Below, piece after piece: positions 18,290-26,849 of a stretch of DNA of 64,000 nt. Source of the DNA: Alloalcanivorax marinus. GTDB taxonomy: Bacteria; Pseudomonadota; Gammaproteobacteria; Pseudomonadales; Alcanivoracaceae. Position numbers and translations under genes: made by a program. The stretch is taken from positions 434,001 through 498,000 of the forward strand of contig NZ_JAEKJB010000002.1 in the NCBI RefSeq assembly GCF_016785095.1, written 5' to 3'. The stretch's first letter is position 1. Every line of letters begins with the position of its first letter. The notes beneath the pieces were generated by a model. It was given only the letters and a program-made list of their open reading frames with translations. It did not search any database and had not been told where the DNA came from.

Positions 18290-19309
18290 GTGCGAGCATT
18301 GTTGTGGCTGGCGTTGTTGGGGCTGGTATTGCCGGCCAGCGGTCCGCTTTGGGCCAGGGATTACACCTGGGTGGATGCCCATCTGCATTACGTGGACTTC
18401 ATGCAGGAAAGCGACGGCGCGGACGCCATGTTCCAGGCCATGGACGAGGCGGGTGTGGATCAGGCCTGGCTGTTTGGCCTGCCGGTGGTCAAGAAGTGGG
18501 AGCAGAACGCGCCGCGCCGGCCCCGTTATTATCTGGGCGACGAGGCACCTCTGTACTATTACAGCGCCACCGACGACATCGTCGCCCGGGCGATCCTCGA
18601 ACTGCCGGAGGAGCGCCGCCGGCGGCTGGTGCCGTTCATCAGTGGCTTCAACCCCACCGACCTGAACGCCGCCCGTCAGGTGGAGCGGCTGATCGAGCGT
18701 TACCCGGGGCTGTGGCGGGGCATCGGCGAGGTGATCACCCGTCACGACGATCTGACCGCCCTCACCAATGGGGAAACACCGCGCGCCAACCACCCGGCTC
18801 TGATGAAGATTTACAAGGTGGCCGGCCGTCATGACCTTCCGGTGTTGCTGCACAGCAATTTGACCTCCCTGCGGGAGGAAACGCCGATCTATCTGGAAGA
18901 ATTGGAAGCGGCGCTCAAGGCCCATCCGGACACCCGTTTCGTGCTCGCCCACGCCGGCACCAGTGGCGGCGTGGAGAAACGCCAGGCGCCTCTGGATACG
19001 CTGCCGGCGATCATCCGGGCGCTGCTGGACCGCTACGACAATCTGTACGTGGATCTGTCCTGGAGTGTGCGCGAGCACTATCTGCTGGATGACGACCGGC
19101 CGAGCCGGGTTTGGTTGTCATTGATCAAGGATCACCCCGACCGTTTCACGCTGGGCACGGATCTGGTGGGGCATTTCGACAGTATGAAGAAGATTCTGGA
19201 CGCCTACCGGCCGTTGTTGGATGCCCTGCCGGAGGACACCGCCCAGGCGTTGGCCCGGGACAATGCCCGGGCGCTGGTGCCGGAGCAGGGCGCCCTGCCG
19301 GAGGGTTAG
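18290..19309 (+). CDS. exported amidohydrolase (amidohydrolase-2 family)
   Basis: 339 residues from the GTG at 18290 behind AGGGAGAAGGGA. Residues 1-22 form a signal peptide (LLWLALLGLVLPASGPLWA). The metal-site HxH is DAHLHYVD near 30. VLLHSN (~202), LAHAGTSG (~233) and LGTDLVGH (~298) supply further His/Asp ligands, as in the TIM-barrel amidohydrolase-2/TatD-like group. It probably acts in the periplasm as a metal-dependent hydrolase or decarboxylase of unknown substrate. The neighbours do not point to a pathway. Its stop overlaps that of the convergent dehydrogenase gene (TTAG at 19306-19309). Confidence 0.8.
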   Translation: MRALLWLALLGLVLPASGPLWARDYTWVDAHLHYVDFMQESDGADAMFQAMDEAGVDQAWLFGLPVVKKWEQNAPRRPRYYLGDEAPLYYYSATDDIVARAILELPEERRRRLVPFISGFNPTDLNAARQVERLIERYPGLWRGIGEVITRHDDLTALTNGETPRANHPALMKIYKVAGRHDLPVLLHSNLTSLREETPIYLEELEAALKAHPDTRFVLAHAGTSGGVEKRQAPLDTLPAIIRALLDRYDNLYVDLSWSVREHYLLDDDRPSRVWLSLIKDHPDRFTLGTDLVGHFDSMKKILDAYRPLLDALPEDTAQALARDNARALVPEQGALPEG

Positions 19310-20181
19310 TCGCGGTCCCGGCGCAGGCGGCGCAGCAGGCTGGAGGTGTCCCAGCGGCCGCCGCCCATGGCCTGAACCTCCTTGTAGAACTCGTTGATCA
19401 GGGCGGTGGCGGGCAGGCTGCTGCCCTGGCGGGTGGCTTCCGCCAGGCAGATATCCAGGTCCTTGCGCATCCAGTCCACCGCGAAGCCATGGTCGTACTC
19501 ATCGGCCAGCATGGTCCGATGGCGGTTGATCAGTTGCCAGGAACCGCCGGCGCCGGCGCCGATCACCTGCATGGCTTTTTCCACGTCCAGGCCGGCGTCG
19601 CGGGCAAACGATATTGCCTCCGCCACCCCCTCGATCACGCTGGCCACGCAGATCTGGTTGGCCATTTTGGTGAGCTGGCCCTGGCCCGCCGGTCCCATGT
19701 GCACCACGCTTTTGCCGTAATGGTCGAGGATCGGCGCCAGCCGCTCGAAGGTGGCGTCGTCGGCGCCGCACATGATCGATAACTGGCCGTTCTCCGCTCC
19801 TTGCTGGCCGCCGGAGACCGGCGCGTCCATGAAGCGCGCGCCTTTTTCCCGGCAGGCGGCGTCCAGGGTCCGGGCCATGGCGGCGCTGGCGGTGGTGTGA
19901 TCCACCAGCACGGCCCCTTTGGCAAGGCCGTGCACGCAGCCGTTGTCCTCCAGGGTAACCTGACGCAGGTCATTGTCGTTACCCACGCACACGAACACCA
20001 GATCGGCGCCGTGGGCGGCCAGGGCCGGGGTGCGGGCCTGCTGGCCTCCGTATTCCCGTGCCCAGCGCAGCGCCTTGTCCTCGCTGCGGTTGTAGACGGT
20101 GACGTCGAGCCCGGCCCGGGCCAGGTGCCCGGCCATGGGGTAGCCCATGTTGCCCAGGCCGATAAAGGCGGCGGTGGTCAT
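19306..20181 (-). CDS. 3-hydroxyisobutyrate dehydrogenase/tartronate semialdehyde reductase family
   Basis: 291 residues from the ATG at 20181 with CAGGAG upstream. The NAD(P) Rossmann motif GLGNMGYPMAGHL is at residues 7-19. VDHTTAS and DAPVSGG follow (the substrate signature of beta-hydroxyacid dehydrogenases), and the catalytic lysine lies in GQLTKMANQ. The family oxidises small beta-hydroxyacids to semialdehydes. Which one is used here is open: 3-hydroxyisobutyrate, glycerate and GlxR-type activities are all possible. It begins five bases after the SMP-30-like gene, so the two form an operon. Confidence 0.88.
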   Translation of the reverse strand: MTTAAFIGLGNMGYPMAGHLARAGLDVTVYNRSEDKALRWAREYGGQQARTPALAAHGADLVFVCVGNDNDLRQVTLEDNGCVHGLAKGAVLVDHTTASAAMARTLDAACREKGARFMDAPVSGGQQGAENGQLSIMCGADDATFERLAPILDHYGKSVVHMGPAGQGQLTKMANQICVASVIEGVAEAISFARDAGLDVEKAMQVIGAGAGGSWQLINRHRTMLADEYDHGFAVDWMRKDLDICLAEATRQGSSLPATALINEFYKEVQAMGGGRWDTSSLLRRLRRDRD

Positions 20182-20185
20182 AACG

Positions 20186-21262
20186 TTACTCCTGAGTCTC
20201 GGTGAGAGGCAGCACGGCGAAGCTGTCACGGGTGAGGCTGCCCAGATAAAGCCGCTGGCCGTGCTGCTCCACGCTGGTGATGGGCGCGAAGGCGTCCTCG
20301 GCGCGGTGTTGCAGGTTGTGGGTTACCTGGCCGTTCTCGTCCAGGCCCAGCACGAAGGCGTGGCGGGCCGGCTGCGGCTGCATGAAGGCGGGCAGGCGGA
20401 ACACCACTTTGCGCAGCAGCGGCTTGTCGGCCATGGCATCCAGGGCGCCGTTGCGGGGTGCGAACAGGGCTACCCAGAAGGTACCGTCGCCATTGCTGGA
20501 AACACCGTCCGGGATGCCGGGCAGGTTGTCGAAGAAGACATCGTGCTCGCCGGCGTGCTCACCGCGCAGCCAGTAGCGGATCACGTTGTAGCTGCCGGTC
20601 TGGGTGACGACCACGAAATCCTCGTCGCCGGACAGGGCCACGCCGTTGGCGAACTGCAGGTCGTCGATCAGCACCGTGGTGGCGCCGGACGCCGGGTCGA
20701 ATTTGAGAAAGCGGCCATGGCCGCCATGCTCGATGATGTCGTCGCGGGCATGCATGGCGGGGCCGAACTTGCTGGAGGCATCGGTGAAATAAATGGTGCC
20801 GTCGGAGGCCACGTCCACGTCGTCGGTGAAGCGGAAGGGCACGCCGTCGGCGCCGTCGGTAAGCACCTCGATGCGACCGGAACCCGGCGTCACCCGCAGC
20901 AGGCCGCGATAACCGTCGGCCACCACCAGGCTGCCATCCGGGGCGAAGTCCAGGCCCAGGGGACGGCCCTCGGTGTTGGTGATCAGGTCCGGATGCTCGC
21001 CACGCGGATCGAAGCGCACCAGGCGACCGTCCTGGTAACCCACATAAAGGTTGCCGTCGGCGTCGATGGCCACGTCCTCGGGGCCGGTGCCCTGGCCACG
21101 GGCCAGTCGCCGCGCCGCCGCCAGCCGTTCGTTGACCGCGTAGTCGCCTTCCAGCGCCGGGGCCTCCGGAGCGTCCCAGGCCACCGGTTCGATCGGCACG
21201 GGCCAGAACAGCAGGTAAGCGGCCAGGGCGGCGACGATCAGCAGCGCGATGATTTTTTTCAT
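20186..21262 (-). CDS. SMP-30/strictosidine-synthase-like beta-propeller protein
   Basis: 358 residues. An N-terminal membrane anchor or signal (IIALLIVAALAAYLLFWPV) is followed by a six-bladed-propeller pattern with repeated DG/YV strands (GPEDVAIDADGNLYVG, PLGLDFAPDGSLVVADG, FTDDVDVASDGTIYFTDASS). The combination resembles strictosidine-synthase/APMAP-like lactonases and arylesterases more than cytosolic gluconolactonase. It is likely periplasmic or membrane-tethered. It is the first gene of a two-gene operon with the dehydrogenase; a lactone-to-hydroxyacid-to-semialdehyde route would be logical but is only inference. Confidence 0.8.
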   Translation of the reverse strand: MKKIIALLIVAALAAYLLFWPVPIEPVAWDAPEAPALEGDYAVNERLAAARRLARGQGTGPEDVAIDADGNLYVGYQDGRLVRFDPRGEHPDLITNTEGRPLGLDFAPDGSLVVADGYRGLLRVTPGSGRIEVLTDGADGVPFRFTDDVDVASDGTIYFTDASSKFGPAMHARDDIIEHGGHGRFLKFDPASGATTVLIDDLQFANGVALSGDEDFVVVTQTGSYNVIRYWLRGEHAGEHDVFFDNLPGIPDGVSSNGDGTFWVALFAPRNGALDAMADKPLLRKVVFRLPAFMQPQPARHAFVLGLDENGQVTHNLQHRAEDAFAPITSVEQHGQRLYLGSLTRDSFAVLPLTETQE

Positions 21263-21321
21263 TGTGATTTCCTATGGGCCTGATCCAAAAAAACAAGCCA
21301 GAAGTGTAGGTATTCGCCGGG

Positions 21322-21357
21322 CATAAAAAAAGGCCGCCCGGAGGCGGCCTTTCTGAT
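21322..21357 (-). terminator. terminator of gltA
   Basis: AGGCCGCC (21331-21338), loop CGGA, GGCGGCCT (21343-21350). On the minus strand the hairpin is followed by a run of eight T residues (plus-strand A-run 21324-21331), 15-20 bases past the gltA stop. It separates gltA from the downstream SMP-30-like gene. Confidence 0.93.
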
Positions 21358-21371
21358 CGGACGACGGGCGC

Positions 21372-22658
21372 TTATTTGCGCTCGTTGAGCGGCACCAGGG
21401 TGCGCTCGGTCTCGCCGGTGTAGAGCTGGCGGGGACGGCCGATCTTGTAGGGATTGGAAATCATCTCGTTCCAGTGCGCCACCCAGCCCACGGTGCGGGA
21501 CAGGGCGAAGATCACAGTGAACATGGAGGTCGGGATGCCGATCGCCTTGAGAATGATCCCGGAGTAGAAGTCCACGTTCGGGAACAGCTTCTTCTCTTTG
21601 AAGTACGGGTCGCTCAGGGCGATTTCCTCGAGCTTCATGGCAAGCTCGAGCTTGGGATCGTTGACGCCCAGCTCGTTGAGCACCTCATGACAGGATTCGC
21701 GCATCACGGTGGCGCGCGGGTCGTAGTTCTTGTAAACCCGGTGGCCGAAGCCCATCAGCTTGAACGGATCGTTCTTATCCTTCGCCTTGGCGACGTACTT
21801 CTCGATCTGGCTGACGTCGCCGATCTCGTCGAGCATGTTCAGCACCGCTTCGTTGGCACCGCCGTGGGCGGGGCCCCACAGGGCGGAAATGCCGGCGGCG
21901 ATGCAGGCGAACGGGTTGGCGCCGGAGGAGCCCGCCAGACGCACCGTGGAGGTGGAGGCGTTCTGCTCGTGGTCGGCGTGCAGGATGAAGATCTTGTCCA
22001 TGGCCCGCGCCAGGGTGGGGCTGACCTGGGTTTCCTCGCACGGATTGCCGAACATCATGTGCAGGAAGTTTTCCGCGTAGCCGAGGTCGTTACGGGGGTA
22101 CATCAGCGGTTGGCCGAGGCCGTATTTGTAGCACATGGCCGCGATGGTGGGCATCTTCGCGATCAGCCGGAAGGCGGTTACCTCACGGTGTTCGGGATTG
22201 GTGATGTCCAGCGAGTCGTGGTAGAAGGCGGACAGCGCGCCGACCACGCCGCACATGATCGCCATGGGATGGGCGTCACGGCGGAAGCCGTTGAAGAAAT
22301 TGCGAATCTGCTCGTGCACCATGGTGTGGTTCTTCACGGTGCCGACGAATGCCTCTTTCTGCTCGGCATTGGGCAGTTCGCCGTTGAGCAGGAGGTAGCA
22401 CACCTCAAGGTAATCGGACTTGGCGGCCAGTTCCTCGATGGAGTAGCCCCGGTGCAGCAGCTTGCCGACTTCACCGTCGATGTAGGTGATCTTGGATTCG
22501 CAGGAGGCGGTGGACGTAAAGCCCGGGTCGAAGGTAAACAGGCCGTTGGCGGTCAGGGAGGAAACGTCGATCTCTTCGCGGCCCAGGGTGGGCGTCAGGA
22601 TCGGCAATTCCAGATCGTCGCGGCCCTCTACCTTGAGAATGGCTTTCTTCTCGGTCAT
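21372..22658 (-). CDS. gltA: citrate synthase (type II, NADH-sensitive form)
   Basis: 428 residues, equal to the E. coli hexameric enzyme (427). Catalytic elements are the His in [15 protein letters not shown], the His in [23 protein letters not shown] and the late Asp in PNVDFYSG. The N-terminal ~50-residue beta domain of the type II form is present. It condenses acetyl-CoA with oxaloacetate, the entry step of the TCA cycle. The ATG at 22658 is preceded by GAGGAGAAATT. It is divergent from sdhCDAB over a 568-bp intergenic region. Confidence 0.98.
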   Translation of the reverse strand: MTEKKAILKVEGRDDLELPILTPTLGREEIDVSSLTANGLFTFDPGFTSTASCESKITYIDGEVGKLLHRGYSIEELAAKSDYLEVCYLLLNGELPNAEQKEAFVGTVKNHTMVHEQIRNFFNGFRRDAHPMAIMCGVVGALSAFYHDSLDITNPEHREVTAFRLIAKMPTIAAMCYKYGLGQPLMYPRNDLGYAENFLHMMFGNPCEETQVSPTLARAMDKIFILHADHEQNASTSTVRLAGSSGANPFACIAAGISALWGPAHGGANEAVLNMLDEIGDVSQIEKYVAKAKDKNDPFKLMGFGHRVYKNYDPRATVMRESCHEVLNELGVNDPKLELAMKLEEIALSDPYFKEKKLFPNVDFYSGIILKAIGIPTSMFTVIFALSRTVGWVAHWNEMISNPYKIGRPRQLYTGETERTLVPLNERK

Positions 22659-23226
22659 GGGAATTTCTCCTCGGTGAATAGAGGTACGCCTCCGGGATGC
22701 CGGCCAATGCAGGGTCTTGGTCGCGTTTCCCGGTGGGAAGGTCCTCCAGAGCGCGGGGGACGTTAAAGTTTTGATGGGTCTTTGTCAACGAGAAGCCGGC
22801 CCGGGCGCGGCTGGCACTTTTTCAGGGTAAACAGTGTATTAGCGCGCACCTTCGCGGGGCATTGGCGTACCCGGTACCGGTGTCGGCGGGCAAAGAGCTT
22901 TGCAAAACAAGCGATTAAGCGGGCCGCGCTAAAATGGGTCCCGGCCCTTCACGGGGCGGCCACCCCGGTGGCGGCTAATATAAAAGTCGCAGTTTGGCGT
23001 TTGTTTTGCCGCAGGCGCGGCGATATACTGCCGCCCGCGACGAAGCCTCCACCCGACGCTCCGGACCCGCCGGCCCGGCGTGGCACGGTTCAGGCTTCAG
23101 TGGGCTCCAACCCCGGCCCGGGCAGCATCGGCCTCTCCACCCAGGTGTTTCGACGCCGCCGGTGATGCCAAGTTCCCGACAACCGCTCCGGCGTGCCGCC
23201 GGAGCCCGGCAAAAGTGTAGGCTACC
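22659..23226. other. 568-bp divergent gltA/sdhC intergenic region
   Basis: No convincing gene is present. On the gltA side the minus strand carries TTGACA (22788-22783), roughly 125 bases from the start, with only a weak -10 downstream. On the sdh side TAAAAT (22930-22935) and TATACT (23024-23029) are possible -10 boxes. The first ~200 bases upstream of sdhC would be a long GC-rich leader. Both operons are core TCA genes, so shared control sites here are expected but none is identified. Confidence 0.5.
23001..23029 (+). promoter_or_regulatory. candidate promoter of sdhCDAB
   Basis: TTGTTT (23001-23006), 17-base spacer, TATACT (23024-23029). The -10 matches in five of six positions, the -35 only in TTG. 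It would give a leader of about 190 bases before the sdhC GTG. Confidence 0.4.
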
Positions 23227-23601
23227 GTGAACGATAAGAGACCCGTTAACCTCGATCTGACGACGATCAAGTTCCCGGTCACCGCCATTGCGTCCATCAC
23301 CCACCGTATCACCGGCGTGGCCATTTTCGTGGCCCTGCCCGTGTTGCTGTGGATGATGGATCGTTCCCTGGCGTCTCCGGAGAGCTTTGCGGACCTGAAA
23401 CAGCTGATGACCTCGCCCCTGGCCAAACTGGTGCTGTGGGCGATTCTCGCCTTTATCTCCTACCACCTGGTGGCCGGCATCCGCCATCTGATCATGGATG
23501 CGGGCGTGGGCGAGACCCTGGAAGGCGGTCGTCGTGGCGCCACCGCCACGTTCATCGTCACCGCGGTACTGATTGTATTGGCAGGAGCCTGGGTATGGTA
23601 A
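23227..23601 (+). CDS. sdhC: succinate dehydrogenase cytochrome b556 subunit
   Basis: 124 residues from the GTG at 23227. RPVNLDLTTIKFPVTAIASI and HRITGV at the N-terminus are the SdhC signature. There are three transmembrane helices, and the heme-ligand His lies in ISYHLVAGIRHLIMD. It anchors the SdhAB catalytic pair and forms the ubiquinone site with SdhD. It overlaps sdhD by seven bases. Confidence 0.96.
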   Translation: MNDKRPVNLDLTTIKFPVTAIASITHRITGVAIFVALPVLLWMMDRSLASPESFADLKQLMTSPLAKLVLWAILAFISYHLVAGIRHLIMDAGVGETLEGGRRGATATFIVTAVLIVLAGAWVW

Positions 23602-23966
23602 CGAGCGTAACAAGCCTGGGCCGTAACGGCCTTTATGACTGGCTGATTCAACGTGTGTCCGCCGTGGTGATCGCCGTGTACGTGATCGGCATGGTGGGCT
23701 TTCTGGTCTGCAGCGGCGATCTGGACTACCGCGCCTGGAGTGCTTTCATGGGTTCCGCGCCGATGCGGATCGCCAATACCCTGATGGTGTTCTCCGTGGC
23801 CGCCCATACCTGGATCGGCCTGTGGGGTGTCACCACCGACTACCTGACCGGCATGACCTTCGGCAAGGCGGCCACCAGCGTGCGTCTGATCGCGCAAATG
23901 GTGATTGCTCTGCTGCTGCTGGTTTACATCCTTTGGGGTCTGCTGATGATCTGGGGAGGCGCATAA
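23595..23966 (+). CDS. sdhD: succinate dehydrogenase hydrophobic anchor subunit
   Basis: 123 residues from the ATG at 23595, inside the end of sdhC. The frame extends further upstream, but only as a shadow of sdhC. GRNGLYDWLIQRVSAVVIAVY starts the first of three membrane helices, and the heme-ligand region is VAAHTWIGLWGVTTDYL. It completes the membrane domain of complex II. Three bases separate it from sdhA. Confidence 0.96.
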   Translation: MVTSVTSLGRNGLYDWLIQRVSAVVIAVYVIGMVGFLVCSGDLDYRAWSAFMGSAPMRIANTLMVFSVAAHTWIGLWGVTTDYLTGMTFGKAATSVRLIAQMVIALLLLVYILWGLLMIWGGA

Positions 23967-23969
23967 TCC

Positions 23970-25745
23970 ATGTCCATTCGTACCATCACCTTTGACGCGA
24001 TCGTCGTTGGCGGCGGGGGCGCGGGCATGCGTGCTTCCCTGCAAATGGCGCAGTCCGGTTTCAAAACCGCGCTGATTTCCAAAGTATTCCCGACCCGTTC
24101 GCACACCGTGTCCGCCCAGGGCGGCATCACCTGCGCGATCGCCTCCGCCGATCCCAATGATGATTGGCGCTGGCACATGTATGACACCGTCAAGGGCTCC
24201 GATTACATCGGTGACCAGGACGCCATCGAGTACATGTGCCAGGTGGGCCCGGAAGCGGTGTTCGAGCTGGACCACATGGGGCTGCCGTTCTCCCGTACCG
24301 AGGAAGGCCGCATTTACCAGCGCCCCTTCGGTGGCCAGTCCAAGAACTTCGGTGAAGGCGGTCAGGCCGCCCGCACCTGTGCCGCCGCCGACCGTACCGG
24401 TCACGCGCTGCTGCACACGCTGTACCAGCAGAACCTGAAGAACGGCACCCAGTTCTATAATGAATGGTACGCCGCCGAGCTGGTCAAGGACGCCGACGAG
24501 AATGTCTGCGGCGTGATCGCGATCAGCATCGAAACCGGCGAGACGGTGTTCTTCAAGGCCAAGGCCACGGTGTTCGCCACCGGCGGTTCCGGTCGTATCT
24601 ACGCCTCCACCACCAACGCCCTGATCAACACCGGCGACGGCGTGGGCATGGCCCTGCGCGCCGGTTTGCCGGTCCAGGACATTGAGATGTGGCAGTTCCA
24701 CCCCACCGGCATCGCCGGCGCGGGCGTCCTGGTGACCGAGGGCTGCCGGGGCGAGGGCGGCTACCTGATCAACAAGGACGGCGAGCGCTTCATGGAGCGC
24801 TACGCGCCCAACGCGAAGGACCTGGCGTCCCGCGACGTGGTGGCCCGCTCCATGATGATGGAGATCCTGGACGGCCGCGGCGACGGTCCGGATGGCAGCT
24901 ACGTGTACTTGAAGCTCGACCATCTCGGCGAGGAGGTGCTGCACAGCCGCCTGCCGGGCATCTGTGAGCTGGCCATCACCTTCGCCCAGACCGACCCGGT
25001 CAAGGAGCCGATCCCGGTAGTGCCCACCTGCCACTATATGATGGGCGGCATTCCCACCAACGTTCACGGCCAGGCGCTGAAGATGAGCGGCGGCCACGAA
25101 GGCGACGCCCAGCCGGTGAACGGTCTGTTCGCGGTGGGCGAGGTGGCCTGCGTGTCGGTGCACGGGGCCAACCGTCTGGGCGGCAACTCGCTGCTTGACC
25201 TGGTGGTGTTCGGTCGCGCCGCCGGCCTCTATATCGAGGACGCGCTGCGCCAGGGCATGACCCAGTACGAGCCCGGCAACGATGACATCGACGCGGCCCT
25301 GGCCCGGGTCAACCGCTGGAATGAGTCCAAGGGCGGCGAATCCGTGCCGGCTCTGCGCAAGGAACTGCAGAGCACCATGCAGAATCACTTCGGTGTATTC
25401 CGCAAAGGCGACCTGATGGAAGAGGGCGTGGAGAAGCTGGCCAAGCTGCGCGAGCGCATCGCCAACGCCCACCTGGAGGACAAGAGCCAGTCCTTCAACA
25501 CCGCCCGCGTGGAAGCCCTGGAGCTGGACAACCTGCTGGAAGTGGCGGAAGCCACCGCGATCGCGGCCTACAACCGCACCGAGAGCCGCGGCGCCCACTC
25601 CCGCTATGACTACCCGGACCGGGACGACGAGAACTGGCTGTGCCATTCCATCTTCGACCCGCGCTCCAAGCAACTGGGCAAGCGTGAAGTGAACTTCAAG
25701 CCGAAGACCGTGGACACCTTCCAGCCCAAGGTCCGGACCTACTAA
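23970..25745 (+). CDS. sdhA: succinate dehydrogenase flavoprotein subunit
   Basis: 591 residues (E. coli 588). The FAD-binding GGGGAGM is at 14-20 and the covalently flavinylated His45 lies in SHTVSAQGG. The active-site signature is [21 protein letters not shown] ([17 protein letters not shown]). [21 protein letters not shown] and the C-terminal Arg/His-rich domain are intact. It oxidises succinate to fumarate. Confidence 0.98.
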   Translation: MSIRTITFDAIVVGGGGAGMRASLQMAQSGFKTALISKVFPTRSHTVSAQGGITCAIASADPNDDWRWHMYDTVKGSDYIGDQDAIEYMCQVGPEAVFELDHMGLPFSRTEEGRIYQRPFGGQSKNFGEGGQAARTCAAADRTGHALLHTLYQQNLKNGTQFYNEWYAAELVKDADENVCGVIAISIETGETVFFKAKATVFATGGSGRIYASTTNALINTGDGVGMALRAGLPVQDIEMWQFHPTGIAGAGVLVTEGCRGEGGYLINKDGERFMERYAPNAKDLASRDVVARSMMMEILDGRGDGPDGSYVYLKLDHLGEEVLHSRLPGICELAITFAQTDPVKEPIPVVPTCHYMMGGIPTNVHGQALKMSGGHEGDAQPVNGLFAVGEVACVSVHGANRLGGNSLLDLVVFGRAAGLYIEDALRQGMTQYEPGNDDIDAALARVNRWNESKGGESVPALRKELQSTMQNHFGVFRKGDLMEEGVEKLAKLRERIANAHLEDKSQSFNTARVEALELDNLLEVAEATAIAAYNRTESRGAHSRYDYPDRDDENWLCHSIFDPRSKQLGKREVNFKPKTVDTFQPKVRTY

Positions 25746-25760
25746 CGGAGACGTGTAGCC

Positions 25761-26477
25761 ATGAAAGTCAGTATTTACCGCTACAATCCGGATACCGACC
25801 GCGAACCGAGCATGAAGGAGTACGAGGTCGACACTCAGGGCAAGGACCTGATGGTGCTCGATATTCTCGCTCTGGTGAAGGAACAGGACGAAAGCCTGGC
25901 CTACCGGCGCTCCTGCCGCGAGGGCGTGTGCGGTTCCGACGGCATGAACATCAACGGCAAGAACGGCCTGGCCTGCATTACCCCGCTGTCGGCGGTGGCG
26001 CCGGGTGTCAAGGAAGGCAAGAAGCCGCTGGTGCTGCGGCCGTTGCCGGGCCTGCCGGTGATCCGCGACCTGGTCGTGGACATGGGCGTGTTCTACCAGC
26101 AGTACGAGAAAGTGCAGCCGTACCTGCAGAATGAGTCGCCGGCGCCGGCCATCGAGCGCCTGCAGACGCCGGAGGATCGGGCCAAGCTGGACGGTCTTTA
26201 CGAGTGCATTCTGTGCGCGTGCTGCTCCACCAGCTGCCCCAGCTTCTGGTGGAATCCGGACAAGTTCCTGGGCCCGGCGGCCCTGTTGCAGAGCTACCGC
26301 TTCCTGGCGGATAGCCGTGACGAGGCCACCGAGGAGCGGCTGTCCCGGCTGGACGACCCGTTCAGTCTGTTCCGCTGCCACGGCATCATGAACTGCGTGA
26401 GCGTCTGCCCGAAGGGGCTTAACCCCACCCGGGCGATCGGGCACATCCGGTCCATGCTCCTGGAACGGGGCGTGTAA
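25761..26477 (+). CDS. sdhB: succinate dehydrogenase iron-sulfur subunit
   Basis: 238 residues. The [2Fe-2S] cysteines are in SCREGVCGSDGMNING and the nearby LAC. The [4Fe-4S] and [3Fe-4S] cysteines are in CILCACCSTSCP and CHGIMNCVSVCPKGLNPT. It passes electrons from SdhA FAD to ubiquinone. It is the last gene of the operon and is followed by a strong terminator. Confidence 0.98.
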   Translation: MKVSIYRYNPDTDREPSMKEYEVDTQGKDLMVLDILALVKEQDESLAYRRSCREGVCGSDGMNINGKNGLACITPLSAVAPGVKEGKKPLVLRPLPGLPVIRDLVVDMGVFYQQYEKVQPYLQNESPAPAIERLQTPEDRAKLDGLYECILCACCSTSCPSFWWNPDKFLGPAALLQSYRFLADSRDEATEERLSRLDDPFSLFRCHGIMNCVSVCPKGLNPTRAIGHIRSMLLERGV

Positions 26478-26486
26478 GACGCAAAG

Positions 26487-26512
26487 AGGCGGCCCGCGGG
26501 CCGCCTTTTTTG
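26487..26512 (+). terminator. terminator of sdhCDAB
   Basis: The palindrome GGCGGCCC-GC-GGGCCGCC (26488-26505) is followed by a run of T (26506-26511). It begins about ten bases after the sdhB stop. Confidence 0.93.
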
Positions 26513-26650
26513 TTTCCGAATGCGACGGGGTGGGGCCGGGAGACGCGGCTTTCGCTAAGCTTGAGCCGGTTTATGGATGGTTCGTGGCGATGTGCCGGGG
26601 TGAACCCGCCATATCGAGGCAAATTAGGCCCTACCATGGTCTTGTAGTGC

Positions 26651-26680
26651 CTAACAATGGCCCCATAAACGTATTACAAT
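26651..26680 (+). promoter_or_regulatory. candidate promoter of sucAB-lpd-sucCD
   Basis: CTAACA and TACAAT with an 18-base spacer. The -35 matches four of six consensus positions, the -10 five of six. The predicted start falls at the base of the 5' hairpin described for the leader. Confidence 0.4.
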
Positions 26681-26849
26681 ACCGGGCGATTCCGGCAACC
26701 CCGGAATCGCGACAGCAGGGTGGGGACGGTGCTTAAAAGGCGCCGTTTCCGTAAACAGCGATAAGCACGGGTAACAGGGTCGCGGCCCTGTGGACAGAAG
26801 CATGCATGCCCACAGGCGTGACGTTCGCCCGGCTAAGGAACGAGCGACG

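Larger units (their letters stand above)
26478..26849 (+). other. sdhB-sucA intergenic region with suc promoter and structured leader
   Basis: After the sdh terminator there is no gene. A candidate promoter, CTAACA (26651-26656), 18-base spacer, TACAAT (26675-26680), precedes a leader of about 165 bases. The leader starts with a 9-bp hairpin, CGATTCCGG/CCGGAATCG (26687-26709). A second inverted repeat, CCTGTGG/CCACAGG (26787-26816), lies close to the sucA ribosome binding site and could affect translation. The stretch 26520-26640 shows nothing recognisable. Confidence 0.45.

Noticed and set aside
23460..26444. Open frame of about 994 codons on the minus strand opposite sdhCDAB
   Set aside because: Same reason: it is the reverse-complement shadow of sdhA/sdhB with biased composition and no recognisable motif or ribosome site.
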